Below, one piece after another: positions 1 through 10,254 of a DNA stretch of 64,000 nucleotides. Every line of letters starts with the position of its first letter. The stretch's first letter is position 1. The notes beneath the pieces were generated by a model. It did no database searches. It was not told the origin of the DNA and was given only the letters and a program-made list of their open reading frames with translations. Both the position numbers and the translations under genes were made by a program. This stretch comes from Desmodus rotundus (lineage: Eukaryota; Chordata; Mammalia; Chiroptera; Phyllostomidae): the NCBI RefSeq assembly GCF_022682495.2, contig NC_071398.1, positions 96,933,705 to 96,997,704 on the forward strand, written 5' to 3'.

Positions 1-1813
1 ATAGGAAGCTAATTATCATACATGTGCAGCAGATACAAATTAAACACAAACAATATCAAGCCGGGAGGGTGGCCAGCAGTGAGACGATCTCAGCCACCTC
101 AATCTACGCTTTCTTACTCAAGGAAGGTTTGCAAGAAGTCCAGACCTGTGGGGCGGAGACGGGGCTCAGAAAGGTCTGAACCCTTGTCCCTCAACCCCAC
201 AGTGGGTTGCAGGGAAGAAATCAAGGAAGGTTCTTGGTGGGGGGAGGGGGTGGGCGGGTGGGGGGAGGTGCAAGTTCTGCAAGGAAGGAAAAAGGATATT
301 AAAGAATCATCCACCTACATTACAGATATGTTCTTACACTTAAAAAAAAAATAAGCGAGAGTCTCAACACTCGCTAGGAAACTAAAAAGTAGGAAAGACT
401 TGCTTTCATTCCCAAAACTTCAGCTATTCAAGCACTTCCGCTTCTCTGCTGGCTCCACACCCAGACGGCAGTGGGGGCTGCTTTTGCTGTCCCTAGAGTT
501 TGTAAGTTTCTCCCTGTGCTACACTCCAAAAGCTCCCCCTCCCACTCCCCTCGTCCTGTAGTAGCAACTGGTTTTACAGACCAAGAATGGGGACTCCGAT
601 GTTAGCGGACATTTAACATGTGCTGATTGGTGAGGCAATCGAACTCACCTGCGCGATGCCTCATAACGCTAGGCTTTGTTTCGTGCCTAACTGCATGTAT
701 AATAAATTAATGTCAGCCAGAGAACAGACTTCCTTCATTATTTTCCCCAGACACTGTATTTGCACTGAAATCGGGACTTCCATGCTCCACCTGAAAAGAC
801 TGAGTCATCCCAGTGTCTCAGCGACCTGGCAGGGGTGACAGCCTTGGGTCGCCCTTCAGCCATCCCAGGAAGTAGCTGCCCACTCCAAGGCTGGGCTGGA
901 AAAGTCTGGCTGCTCCTCCCTGTCAGCCCTCAAAGCAGTACGTCGAATGTCACCAACTAGACTCCAACTAGAGTCCCCCGACCCCAGAGGCTCTGAGGCC
1001 TTGTGAGAAAGAAAAAGACAACTGGTGTTGGTGTTCACTAAAACCCGTGTAAGGGCTCTAGTGAACTGTCACCATTGCACAAGCGGACACTGGCAGTCAC
1101 CTTTGGCGCCCACGTCTGTGTTTGCAGGGTGGCCGTGCGTTGTTTGCAGCACGCTGGGGAGGAAAAGCAGGGACAGATGTCAACCCATCCAGGAGGCGCT
1201 TTCCTGCAATGACAGCACAGTGCACTGTGGGTGCGGGGCTAGTGCCAGCAGCACAAGAGTGGCAGGAGGACCCTGGGCCACTCCACACGGGGCAGCCCAG
1301 GCGCGCCCGTGACAAGCCAGCCCATGCCTGGCAGCCAGGGCACCTTCCCGTTGGCGAGCTTATTCTGCTTCCTAAACACAATTCATGTGCCGATCAGTTG
1401 ACATTTCTTGGCCATACCGTTTTGTTTGAATTTGACTTGCTTTGCTTTTTTGGATATAGATCAACAAGCATAAGGTGTTTATTTGCAGGTATTTAAAACA
1501 AAACAATTTGCCGCTTGCACATACTTATGCAGTTTCAGGAATGAAAGCAGTTTGCTTATTACGCTCACAACTGATGAAGACTCTTTTCCTTTGAAGGGGT
1601 TTGCACATGCCCAAGTTTGGGGAACACTGGTTTAGGGAAAGTGTATTTGGCATTCTCTTAAAAGGGCTGACGCAGTCAAAATAGGTACAAATGGCCATGA
1701 CTTCTAAATAATTTGGAGCAGAGCTTAGAAATTGCTTCAGTTTCTCATTGCTCTCAGCCAGACCAGGAGAAAAACCCCAGGCCAGGCCCTCGGAAGCTGG
1801 GAGGCCCAGCATG
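1..1813. other. Single-copy non-coding DNA, no gene seen
   Basis: No open frame here looks coding and no repeat family was recognised. The stretch includes a strongly G-rich tract (listed separately) and an inverted CCAAT motif (GATTGGTG) near 622. The part around 600-740 has mixed composition and homeodomain-like TAAATTAATG near 704-713, which could be regulatory, but nothing proves this. Confidence 0.6.
239..268 (+). other. G-quadruplex-like G tract
   Basis: The + strand shows successive G runs of 6, 5, 3, 3 and 6 separated by single A, T, C or T bases. Four or more runs of at least three G with one-base loops is the classical pattern for a stable intramolecular G-quadruplex. Nothing else around it (promoter boxes, CpG island) defines a role. 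Confidence 0.55.
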
Positions 1814-1920
1814 GCTGGGGCCTACGCCGGGGGTCCCTGTGGCACAGTCACAGCTGGGGCATACGCCAGGGGTCCCTGTGGCCCAGGCACAGCTGAGGCA
1901 CACACTGGGGGTCCTGCAGG
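1814..1920 (+). repeat. 39-bp minisatellite, about 2.7 copies
   Basis: Units start at 1814, 1853 and 1892, each beginning GCTG(G/A)GGC and carrying (G)GGGTCC(C)TG in the middle. The first two full units differ at only a few bases; the third is truncated and more diverged. The period is a multiple of three, so two overlapping forward frames (81 and 106 aa) stay open through it. That open frame is explained by the repeat and is not evidence for a gene. Confidence 0.75.
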
Positions 1921-3112
1921 GACCGTTTTCCTACTTTGCGCTTCAGTTCACCATATGAAAAAGAGGGATAATAATGCCCAAGCCCAATCCCTAAATCGAA
2001 AAATGAAAACAAACTTAACTTTATGGGAACAAAGAGGCAATAGATGCAAAAGCATTTTCATCTTTTGAAAAACAAGAAGGTACTATTTAAAAGAGGAACT
2101 CTTGAAAATATCCCAACGACATGTGTCTAATTCATACTGACATGTGTAATTGAACCTATGTTTAATTTTTGCTGCAAATTATCTGCTTCCTTCAAGAAGT
2201 TGGGCTGGTAAATGCTGACTTGCGTGGCTCAAAAATAGAGCTGTGGAAGAGTTCGGGGTACCCAGGAAAAGTCGCCATGAGCCTGGGCCCTTAACAAAAG
2301 GAGAGGGAGCAAAAGAAAGGAAGTGGGGAAAGAATGCGGTGCCCAAGCTCATAAAGGACACCACCAAGAGGCTGCTGGGAAGTCATTGGGAGGAAGTGGT
2401 GATAACGGCAACTTTGCACTCCTAGAGCTCACTGATGGCAGAGAACAAATTCAACCCAGACAGGAGCGGAACAGCGAAGACCCACAGCAACCCAAAGGGG
2501 GATGAACAGTGTACATGTCACGACTCAATTTCACCCCACATTCAAGGCCGGTGTGTATTCTCCCCTCTTCCCTGCCTCCCCTCCATGCCCTCCTCCTTTT
2601 CTTCCCTGTGCTAAGCTTTCATACTGGGCTACTTACCATTGAATTCAATGGATTCCTGTTTCATTATTCAGAATAATTATAATTCAATTATGAAAACCTT
2701 GAGGATGATAGGGCAAATCTCAGAGTCCTTATTTTTTGACTGCCTGTGTTAACAAGTCATCACACATATTTAAAATAAAGCTAGTGTGGAGAACTATGGT
2801 GCCTCTCTAGGAGTACAACACTTTTCTCCCCCGCCCCACCCTAGAACCTCAGTTCTTTAAGTGTAACAGAAATGTTGCGAGACATTAGTTTTATAGGTTC
2901 GTCAGGGAAGCCTTCACTGACACGGGGAGTGATATGCACGATTTATCACTTGGCTACCTTGTGGAGTGTGAGCTGGGGAGGGCCAAGAGGGGGAGCAGGA
3001 ACCCAAATAAAAGACTAACACAGCAGCACAGGAGAGAGGCAGTGGTCATTCCAACCGGGAGAGGTGTCGAGGGGACAAGTCGCTGGGTTTGGGAAGAGGT
3101 TTTGGAGGAGAG
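1921..3112. other. Single-copy non-coding DNA
   Basis: No gene or recognisable repeat. It contains the palindrome pair at 2636-2677 and a C-rich patch near 2828. Short open frames here have no recognisable protein content. Confidence 0.55.
2636..2677. promoter_or_regulatory. Two adjacent palindromes, possible factor-binding site
   Basis: 2636-2651 is a perfect 16-bp palindrome, CCATTGAATTCAATGG. Each half contains TTCAATG, which fits the HMG-box (SOX) consensus WWCAAWG. Eleven bases further on, 2663-2677 is ATTATTC-A-GAATAAT, a perfect 7+7 inverted repeat around one base, followed by AT-rich homeodomain-like sequence. The symmetry is seen directly; a role in dimeric factor binding is inference. 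Confidence 0.3.
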
Positions 3113-3392
3113 CAGTGGCTGGTAAACTACAGCCCTGCAGGCAAAGTCTAGCCTTAACTTATGTGTGTATGGCCCTATAGGCAAGAATGGTGTTTATCAT
3201 TTTAAATAGTTATGAGGGGAAAAGAGAGAGAGAAGGAGAAGAAGGTGGAGAAGGAGGAAAAGAGAGAAGGAGAAGAAGAGGAAGAGGGGGAGGAGGAGGA
3301 GAAGAGGAGACAGAAATTGCATATGGCTTGCTGAGCCTAAAATATTCACTAAAATTTTCCTGTCCCTTACAGGAAAAGCCTGAGAACCCCTA
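3113..3392. mobile_element. hAT-Charlie-like DNA transposon fossil with purine expansion
   Basis: The left end CAGTGGCTGGTAAACTAC and the right end '...cctgagaacccctag' match the inverted ends of a common mammalian hAT MER-type element whose consensus reads 'ggtc(a/g)gcaaacta' and 'tttgctgacccctg'. Internal matches include 'tatggccc' and 'agcctaaaatatt(c/t)act'. The flanks GAGGAGAG and GAGTCGAG agree at 6 of 8 positions, as expected for an old 8-bp hAT target duplication. The interior is replaced by a long GA tract. The exact subfamily name is not certain. Confidence 0.6.
3214..3310 (+). repeat. 97-bp polypurine (GA-rich) tract
   Basis: All bases except one T at 3246 are A or G. The motifs are mixed GAGA, GGAGAA and GAAGAG units. 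It sits inside the hAT fossil and probably grew from that element's A-rich interior. Such tracts with mirror symmetry can form triplex (H-) DNA and stall replication; this is a property of the sequence class and was not tested here. Confidence 0.8.
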
Positions 3393-3559
3393 GAGTCGAG
3401 TTAGCAGATCTTAAAATCGGACTGGACGGAGGGAGGGATGAGGGGAAGAGAGGAATGAAGGGCAGCACCTGTGTTTTTAGCTTGAGCAGCTGAGTGATGG
3501 ACGAGCTATCTCCAGTCCAGCCCATCGCCCCCTCTTGGGAGCCTCCACTTGTACACATC

Positions 3560-3722
3560 TGTGTTGTTCTACTTCTCCCACTCTCACATTTGTTTACTCA
3601 CATGTCTGCCTCCCCTCCTTGGCAGTGAACTCCTTAAGCAATTCAAATTTTTCTCAAGACTTACAGCACCCAGCTTTGTATAAGACACATGCTTCATAAC
3701 TATCGGATATAACTGAACTGAC
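3560..3722 (+). repeat. L2 LINE 3' end fragment
   Basis: The stretch 'ttggcagtgaactcctta...cagcacccagctttgta...ataactgaactga' follows the order of the L2 3' end: the 'gtaagctcctt' block, the 'ccagcacctag' block and a tail of GAACTGA repeats. It is strongly diverged. Confidence 0.45.
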
Positions 3723-4139
3723 GATATGTTAAAGCCGTTTTTGGTAGTGTTAGTAACTTCAACTTCCTAATGAATAACATCAGAACCTCTCTTTTTTAGT
3801 GTGTAAGAGTTTGGGAACTGTTTTTGCAGCCCATCTGTTCCTCACCACCACCCTGTGCATTGGTGTGAGGGTAAGCCTCAATGATAAGTTCCCCTTGTAA
3901 GAAATATTTTATGTTGATTTATTTATAGTTAAAATTTAAGGAACTGTAAGCATTTTTTTTTAAATGTGGACTGAAATCTCTTCCTTTGGGAGGGATGATT
4001 AGAAAAAGAAGGACAGAATGAAAAGAAAAACTTGGCAATGGAGCAGGTTGAAAAGTAAGAAGAGAGGAAGAAAATCCAGGCATTAGAATCTCTGTCAGGG
4101 CTGTTGAATTGGGCTGGAGGGGGAGGGGGAGAAAAGTAA

Positions 4140-4540
4140 AGGAATCAAAGGTGGACTTCATGTTTTGAACTTAATGGTAGTACCTGTTGCTAACATAAAG
4201 ATTATGAAATACGTAGGTGAAGTTCTGTCCTGAAAAGTTGAATTTGAGATGCCAATCAGATGTTCAAATGTGTGTATCCAGAGGGTAGTTGGATACCCAA
4301 GTGTGGAGTTCAGAGCTGGAGACCTAATCGTGGTAGTCATAGAAACGGGGCCTACAGATGGCATTTAGAGACGAAACACTAGAAGACTTCAGCTGGAGAG
4401 CGAGTGTCGCAGAGAAGAGGAGAGGCCCAGGCCTATCTGACGGTTAAGGGCAGAAGAGAGGCGACAGAACCAGTCCAAGGAGACTAAGGAAGAAGAGCTA
4501 ATGAGGAAGACCAGCCAAAGAGGAGAAGGTGTGGGGAGGG
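4140..4540 (-). repeat. L2 LINE, antisense internal fragment
   Basis: Read on the + strand it follows the reverse complement of L2: 'gaatttgagatgcc', 'agggtagttggatac', 'tgtggagttcagag', 'gctggaga', 'agatggcattta', 'gcgagtgt...agagaagagga', ending in the 'gaccagccaaagaggag' block. The order is collinear over about 400 bp. The reading frame is destroyed. Part of 3915-4140 may belong to the same copy. Confidence 0.65.
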
Positions 4541-5638
4541 AGGGAGAGGTTGCTTGTATTTCCTGTTTCTAAGAAATACATAAGATGCGGATAGAAAAGT
4601 TATCACTACGTGTCAGGATGCAGGTAACTGGTAACCCTGGGAAGCGCTGTTTTGGAGGGTGGGGACAGAGCCCCATGGATTGGGTCCCCGACGTGGGTTG
4701 AGGACAGAATCAGGAGCTAGCAGAGTCAAGGAGGGATATTCCTGTAGGACATTTCCCCCTCAGGAAGTAACAAAAAAAAGAAAGAAAGAATAACCTTCAC
4801 TTAAGAAAACATTCTAACTCTGTTAAAGATTGGTTTGTTAGTACCAATCCTTCTGCTTTTGAAGTGGCATGTGTCCTGTACAATAGCGGGGGTGAAGTGG
4901 TTAAATGAAGGGTCCTTTCCTGGGGGCAGCAGAGCACAGGGGCTCCCAGTTGCTTCCCTGAAACAATATGCAAACATGGGGGGGTGGCACATAGCTTCCA
5001 TCCATCCTCAAACATCAGCTGGGTTAGACAGCAACACCATGAGCTCCAGCTGGGCCCAGGCCGCAAGGCCTGTAATTCAGTGGCATTTCATCAGCGTGTT
5101 ATCACATGCACCGTGTCGCCCCATGCGGAGAAGGTAGTTTTCTAGTTTGTACCCCGATCAAGAGCTTTGTCCTCACGAAATAAAAAGTCTGGCTCATTCT
5201 GAGCCAGGGCAGAGCTCAGCACGCACAGTGTGTTCAAAACAGAGGCCAACGGAGAACCTTCACCACACGGAACAGCCTCTGCTGGAGTTGGGGGTCAGTC
5301 CAGCTCACAGTTTTAGCTCCCCCAGGGAAGGAATTAAAGAATAAAACAGAACTCTAGTAACCCAGGAGAGGGAGTTTTGAAAATGTGCGAAAGTAAAGGG
5401 CAAGGCTGTTCTGCATGTAGAAAGAGTGAGCTTACAGAGGAATATGATGTCCAAGCACCAGGCAGCAAAGGATGACATGGGGCGGGGGGGGGGGGTGGGG
5501 GTGGACGCACACGAATCAGCACAGCTCGGACTATGGAAGAGCCTTCTCCTCCCAGTTTCCTGGTGAGGGGAAGCTGGAGGTTTCCATAAGATCCCCGACC
5601 TGCACACGCGAGAGTGAGAATCTTACTGTACTCCATTT
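4541..5638. other. Single-copy non-coding DNA
   Basis: No gene seen. It includes a short A-rich run near 4770 and a strong G tract at 5479-5504. The open frames of about 100 aa have low-complexity composition and no recognisable domain. Confidence 0.55.
5479..5504 (+). other. G-rich tract, quadruplex-capable
   Basis: The + strand has G4, C, G12, T, G5, T, GG. It satisfies simple quadruplex rules and is probably length-variable between individuals because of the 12-base G run. Confidence 0.6.
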
Positions 5639-5910
5639 CAGCGGTTCCCAACGCACGGGCCGCAAGAATGTTTAGAACACGCGATACCTGACTACTGAGT
5701 CAGGGGCACTGACCTCTTTTCCCTTAGACTGCCAAATTAAAAAAAAAAATGACAGCAGCCAATACAAAGTCATCTGGTGTGAAGAAATCAAAATTATACC
5801 TATTTTTTTTTTTTTGTCAGATCAGCCAAGAAAACCATTTTGGAATGTGCTGCAGAATTTCAGTAATTAGTTTAGGTGTGCCATGAGTTGAAAAAGGTTG
5901 AAAATCGCTG
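5639..5910. mobile_element. Non-autonomous hAT element (272 bp) with 8-bp target duplication
   Basis: The terminal inverted repeats are CAGCGGTTCCCAAC on the left and, reverse-complemented, CAGCGATTTTCAAC on the right. The flanks are CTCCATTT (5631-5638) and CTCTATTT (5911-5918), 7 of 8 identical: an 8-bp target duplication typical of hAT transposons. There is no transposase frame; the interior has two A/T runs and a conserved-looking 'cactgacctcttttcccttagactg' type core. It must have moved using a transposase supplied from elsewhere. Confidence 0.8.
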
Positions 5911-6999
5911 CTCTATTTTATTGGAATATGCATATGTACACATGTAATAAAAAAAAGGATATAGTTTTTATTCTGTACCATGAACTCAATCATTCTCCCT
6001 ACATCTTATTAATCGTTTGAGCTTTAAAATTCCAAAAGCTAACGCTGGAGTTAGAACTTACAGATAGGTGGTAAGCTGTCACTGACAACCTTTTTGCACG
6101 TGGAACGGGGAATGAGTTAACAGTCACATTTTGCAGAGACCTGCCCTAGCTGGGCGTGCTTCTGCGTGTGTTATTCTCTACAAAAGGTGCTACTGGCATA
6201 GGCTGGCACACACTGACATACACGTTTATTAGGTATTTAGTTACCATTTGTCTCTAAGTTCTTACTTGGTCAGACTTATTGATTCAGAACGTGTATTTCC
6301 ATGACTTGTTTCATCTCTGTCTTCCTACCAGACAATGAGTCACTGAGCAGTAGAGAAATGTTTCTATTTTTAGGACTTTGAACATAATAGGGCTCAGCAA
6401 TTGTTTGTGGGATGAATGAGAATGAAGCGTAATAGTTGTCTGACGGAATATAGTGTTTACTTATAAACCCCAGTAAGTCTGTGTGCCCATGGACATCCGG
6501 TGATGTTTCTTCTTCAGGAAGACCAAAAAATAATGAAAACCTCACTCTTTCAATAATCTGTAGCAAAATCTTGGCCAAACAAGCTTTTTATGGGAACTGT
6601 GCACAGATGACAGATGTTTTTCAGAAATGACCTGTTGTTGAAGGGTTCTCAGGTAAAGGGGGACCCACCCAAAAAATGGCAAAAGGAGAGGTCTTTGATG
6701 ATAACTGTTGATGGAAATTTTTAAAAAATTTATATTCAGACTGCAGACTCAACTAGTGGGATTGTACTCCAAATTAATCATTAAATGAACGTGGGGTATT
6801 CACTAGAAAATACCCGGGAATAACCCCGCCAGGAAATGTGTAGTGTCCATATGAATAAAGTTATACAATTGTGCTGAGGGACAAAGCTGAAACAAAATGA
6901 GAAACAGATCTTGAATAGAAATTCCAATATTTAAAGTTATAAATTCTCCTAAAATTAAATAACTATAATATAATATCAGGGAAAACTTTTAATATAATT
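5911..6999. other. Mostly single-copy DNA with an L2 3' end fragment
   Basis: 6300-6425 resembles an L2 3' end on the + strand ('ctaccagacaatgagtcactgag...gtttgtgggatgaatgag'). The rest is AT-rich with no gene. From about 6700 onwards the composition becomes A-rich on the + strand and may already be degraded LINE-1. Confidence 0.45.
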
Positions 7000-8006
7000 T
7001 TATGAGAAATAACTTGACAAAATGATTCTAAGCCTCACTTGGCGGAATAAGCAGCTGAGAGCAGCCACGAGAATTCTATAAAAAAGGCAAAGCAACCAAC
7101 GTAATCAGAAGGAATATGCCCTCCAAACATTTAAATTTAACATAAAAATTACAAGGTGATAAAGATCACAAGGCTGTTATAAAAGTCTGTGGGCAGATTA
7201 GTTGAATAGCAAAGAACACAGAAAGAAACGTATCTGGGAATTCAGCTTGTGATCAGAGGTGGCATTACACACCGGACTTTTGAACACATTTTAGGAGAAC
7301 TGACTTCCATCCCCTGTCGCCAAAGAGAAATTTTGGGTGGCTTAAAACTCCAAGTCCCAGAGGACACTGAACATGATGAGTTTAATTGGCATTAAAAAAA
7401 GCTTTCAATTTTGACAAAACCCCTGAAACTATACAAGTTCCATGGATATGAGATACTTCTTCATGGCAAAACTGAAAAATAGATACTTTGAAAAAAAGTA
7501 CTAGTCAAATACATATGACTAAAACTTAATAGCCATAATATTCAGAGAGCTCTAAAAATGTCAGTTAAAAAACCAAATCAACACTAGTAGAAAAGTGGTC
7601 GAAGATAGTTTCAGCAGTTTTCAGATGATAAAATATAAGAAAATATAAGACCCTGCACCTTGCTAGTGACCAAAGAAATGTACGGTCAAACCGGATGTGC
7701 GTTCACATTTGTGTATCGGATTATATCCCATACTGACCAGATGTGGGGAAATGCATATTTTTACATACTCTTGGTTGGAGTATTAATTGGCACAGTCTCT
7801 TGGAGAAGAGGGGATGTGAACATATCAAAATTTTACATGTATCCATCCTTTGACCCAATAATTCCAAGTTTTGTTTTTCGGAATAGAACCTAAAAAAAAA
7901 AAAAAAAGCTACACAAGTGTATATATATGAAATGTTACTTACTTCATTATTATTGAAAATCTGAATTGTCCATCACCTGGGGACTAGTTAACAAATTGTG
8001 GTACAT
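7000..8006 (+). mobile_element. Old LINE-1 ORF2 fragment (L1M or HAL1-like)
   Basis: The 3' part is recognisable. 7770-7870 follows the L1 ORF2 blocks 'ttggtgggagtat...ttggcacagtctcttgga' and 'cctttgacccaataattcc', and 7975-8006 has 'ggggactagttaacaaattgtggtaca', which matches the segment before the 'TWNKLW' type coding block. Upstream, 7000-7660 is A-rich and weaker. Many stops interrupt it. A 77-aa open frame at 7660-7893 is only a fragment of this fossil. Confidence 0.55.
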
Positions 8007-8110
8007 ATTAATAATAGCTAACATTTATTGAATGCTTATTGTCCTAAGCATTTTAGCATGTATTTACTCATTTAATCCTTCCAACCAAATGAGGAAAGTA
8101 TAACTAACAC
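8007..8110 (-). repeat. MIR SINE, antisense 3' half
   Basis: 'taataatagctaacatttattga' followed by 'cctaagcatttta', 'tatttactcatttaatcctt' and 'aaccaaatgaggaaagta' is the reverse complement of the MIR 3' half in the correct order. It lies at or in the end of the adjacent LINE-1. Confidence 0.7.
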
Positions 8111-8394
8111 ATTCATAGAAATACAGAGAAAAGGGACCACCAGATAGAGTGGCATCTCTCTATATTCACTGGGGAGCGCACCAAGATTTTTCTCGACTGA
8201 AAGAATTCAGCTGCAGAAGAGTATGTATAGTACAGCTATGCTTCTGTAAATTTGTGCGCTTACAATCAAAAGAGAGATGCCTAAAAAAGGAAGGGTTAAT
8301 AAAGTTTGTCTATTTTTCTGGATGGTGAGATGTTGGATTAAAAAAAAAACTTTCAGTCTTGAATTTCTCCATAAAAAGTGTTCTTAAAATGAAG

Positions 8395-8985
8395 TATTTT
8401 TACTAGTTTAGACAGCTCACTTAGGTAGAATCACACATTATCTGTCCTTCTCTGTCTGGTTTATTCCACTTAGCATAATGTCTTCAACTTTCAACCAGGT
8501 TTTTGCATGTGTCAGCATTTTCTTCCTCTTTAAGGCTGGCTAGTAGTCTACTGTATGTACATACCACATATTCTTTACCTGTTCCACTGCCAATGCTCAT
8601 TCAGGCTGCTCCCACATCTCAGCTATTGAGAGAAGTGCGTCAATGAACCATGAGATGCTAGTGTCTCTTCGAGGTCCCAGCTTCATCAGCTCTTTTGGGT
8701 AAACACCCAGAAGTGGGATTGTTGGATGCACCCATATGACGTATGAAAACAGGCAAACTCATGGAACCAAAGAGTAGAACGGTGGTTGCCGGGGCCTGGA
8801 GGGCCCTGAGCAATTGCTCAGCACTGAGCCATAAGTTTCAATTATGCAAGACGAGCAAGTTCAAGAGCGCCACAGTGCAACACGGTGCCTACAGATGACA
8901 ATGCCATACTGTGCACTTAGAATTTTGTTGAGAGGGTAGATCTCGTGTTAACTGTTCTTTCCACGATAAAGTGGTAGTCTTCATT
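8395..8985 (+). mobile_element. LINE-1 3' end with inverted 5' part (twin-primed insertion)
   Basis: 8395-8745 is antisense L1 ORF2: 'cttagcataatgtcttcaa', 'gcatgtgtcagcattt', 'accacatattctttacc' and 'gggtaaacacccagaagtggga' are in reverse L1 order. 8746-8985 is the L1 3' UTR in sense orientation: 'caaactcatggaaccaaagagtagaacggtggttgcc', then 'atactgtgcacttag' near the end. In a LINE-1 the two parts are consecutive, so the upstream part has been flipped. This is the structure produced by twin priming during reverse transcription. The copy is old and diverged. Confidence 0.7.
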
Positions 8986-9419
8986 TTGGGGAAATAGGGA
9001 ATTAATGAGAATTTTCTCAGTGTCATTTGGTTCTCCTTTTAAAAAAATCTTATATATCTCCCCTCTTCTCAATCCTATTTTTCTATTCTGGCCTCAAAAT
9101 AGACTTCTTAGCCCTTCACCCTTATGTACCTTTATTTTCCCAAGTCCCCCTGATTGTGGGGATGAGATAGAATTCTTTCAATTGCCCATGAACATGCTAC
9201 CAGCTTGTTAATGCATTTTTGTATGAAAATATGGTAATATGGCCATTTCACAATAATGGTTCAAGAAAGAGTTTAGAGTGGAAGCTATCGAAACACTCAG
9301 AGAAGTTCAAGAGGCCTTTTTGCTCATGTGTGCTGCCAGAGCAAAAAATAAAGACTATGATGAGGTGACCAGAAGGAGGTTTGTGCCCCCAAAGAAAGTG
9401 TCACAGAGTAATGGGAGGA
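8986..9419. other. Non-coding stretch with an orphan open frame
   Basis: The + frame that opens at 9278 reads VEAIETLREVQEAFLLMCA and continues as a charged, helix-like segment to about 9415 before running into a MIR. The N-terminal 45 residues look protein-like in composition but match nothing I recognise. No splice sites were convincing on both sides. It is most likely chance. Confidence 0.35.
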
Positions 9420-9555
9420 CAATACTGGACTGGATGACAAGAAACCGGAGTCCTCGTCCCGGCTCTACCGCGGACCCATACGGTAACTCTGGGCACGCCA
9501 TGCAACGTCTCCAAACCTGTGTCCTTCTGTAAGAAATGAGAACAGGGACCAGATC
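9420..9555 (+). repeat. MIR SINE
   Basis: 'accggagtcctcgtcccggctctaccgc' corresponds to the MIR block 'ctgggttcgaatcccggctctgccact'. It is followed by 'taactctgggcacgcca', 'acctgtgtcc' and 'gtaagaaatgagaacaggga' in MIR order. The match spans the central and 5' parts. Confidence 0.6.
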
Positions 9556-10254
9556 CTTGTTTTCCAGCTGTGCTCACCAACATTCTAGAGTTTCTCTGGA
9601 TGTTCTTCGGGGGCCACCAAGGAAGCTGAAGAGCCCCGAGGCCAAAGGGCTGGATCCTGGGCTCCCGCCCCACTGTAACCAAAACAATTCCATCTTTATT
9701 TATGTCATAGAATGGGGTTTCATGGAAGATTTTGATTAAATAAAGGGTCCTCGTGCTTAAAAACAAAAAAAAGGAGAGAGAGAAAACCACAAACTGAGTT
9801 GATGTCTGAGACTCCTTAGAGCTTTAAGTCCTGGATTTGAAATTAATGCTATGCCCCCAATGTATGGGAGGCAGCAGTGAAAACGCAGTTTGCCCTGAAG
9901 AGAGTTTCCAAGGCACCGAACATCAATCATGAAGAGTCTCTGCTGCTCACATGTGGCAAGTTGGGGTTTTGTTCTGTTTTTTTTTTTTTTTTTGCTTCCC
10001 CTTGGGTCAATTTACCATCTGCCTCATCTTCATCAAAACATTAATTTCAGCTTAATCCCCTTTCTTCCTCTCCAGTGGTAAAAGGACCTGGCTCTCTTTG
10101 AAATAAAACAAATAGAGTGCAGCTCTGCTCCCACATGCAGAGCGGTTTCCATCTGATTATTATGGAGTTCCAGAACTCTAACACGGGGAGAGTCACTGAG
10201 CTCCTCTCTAAGCCTCTAAGTCCAAAGCACTATCCGAATCAGTGTACCTCATTC
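9556..10254. other. Single-copy DNA with a poly-T run
   Basis: No gene. A run of 17 T at 9977-9993 may be the tail of an unrecognised antisense retroposon or a simple repeat; the sequence beside it matched no family I know. Confidence 0.45.
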
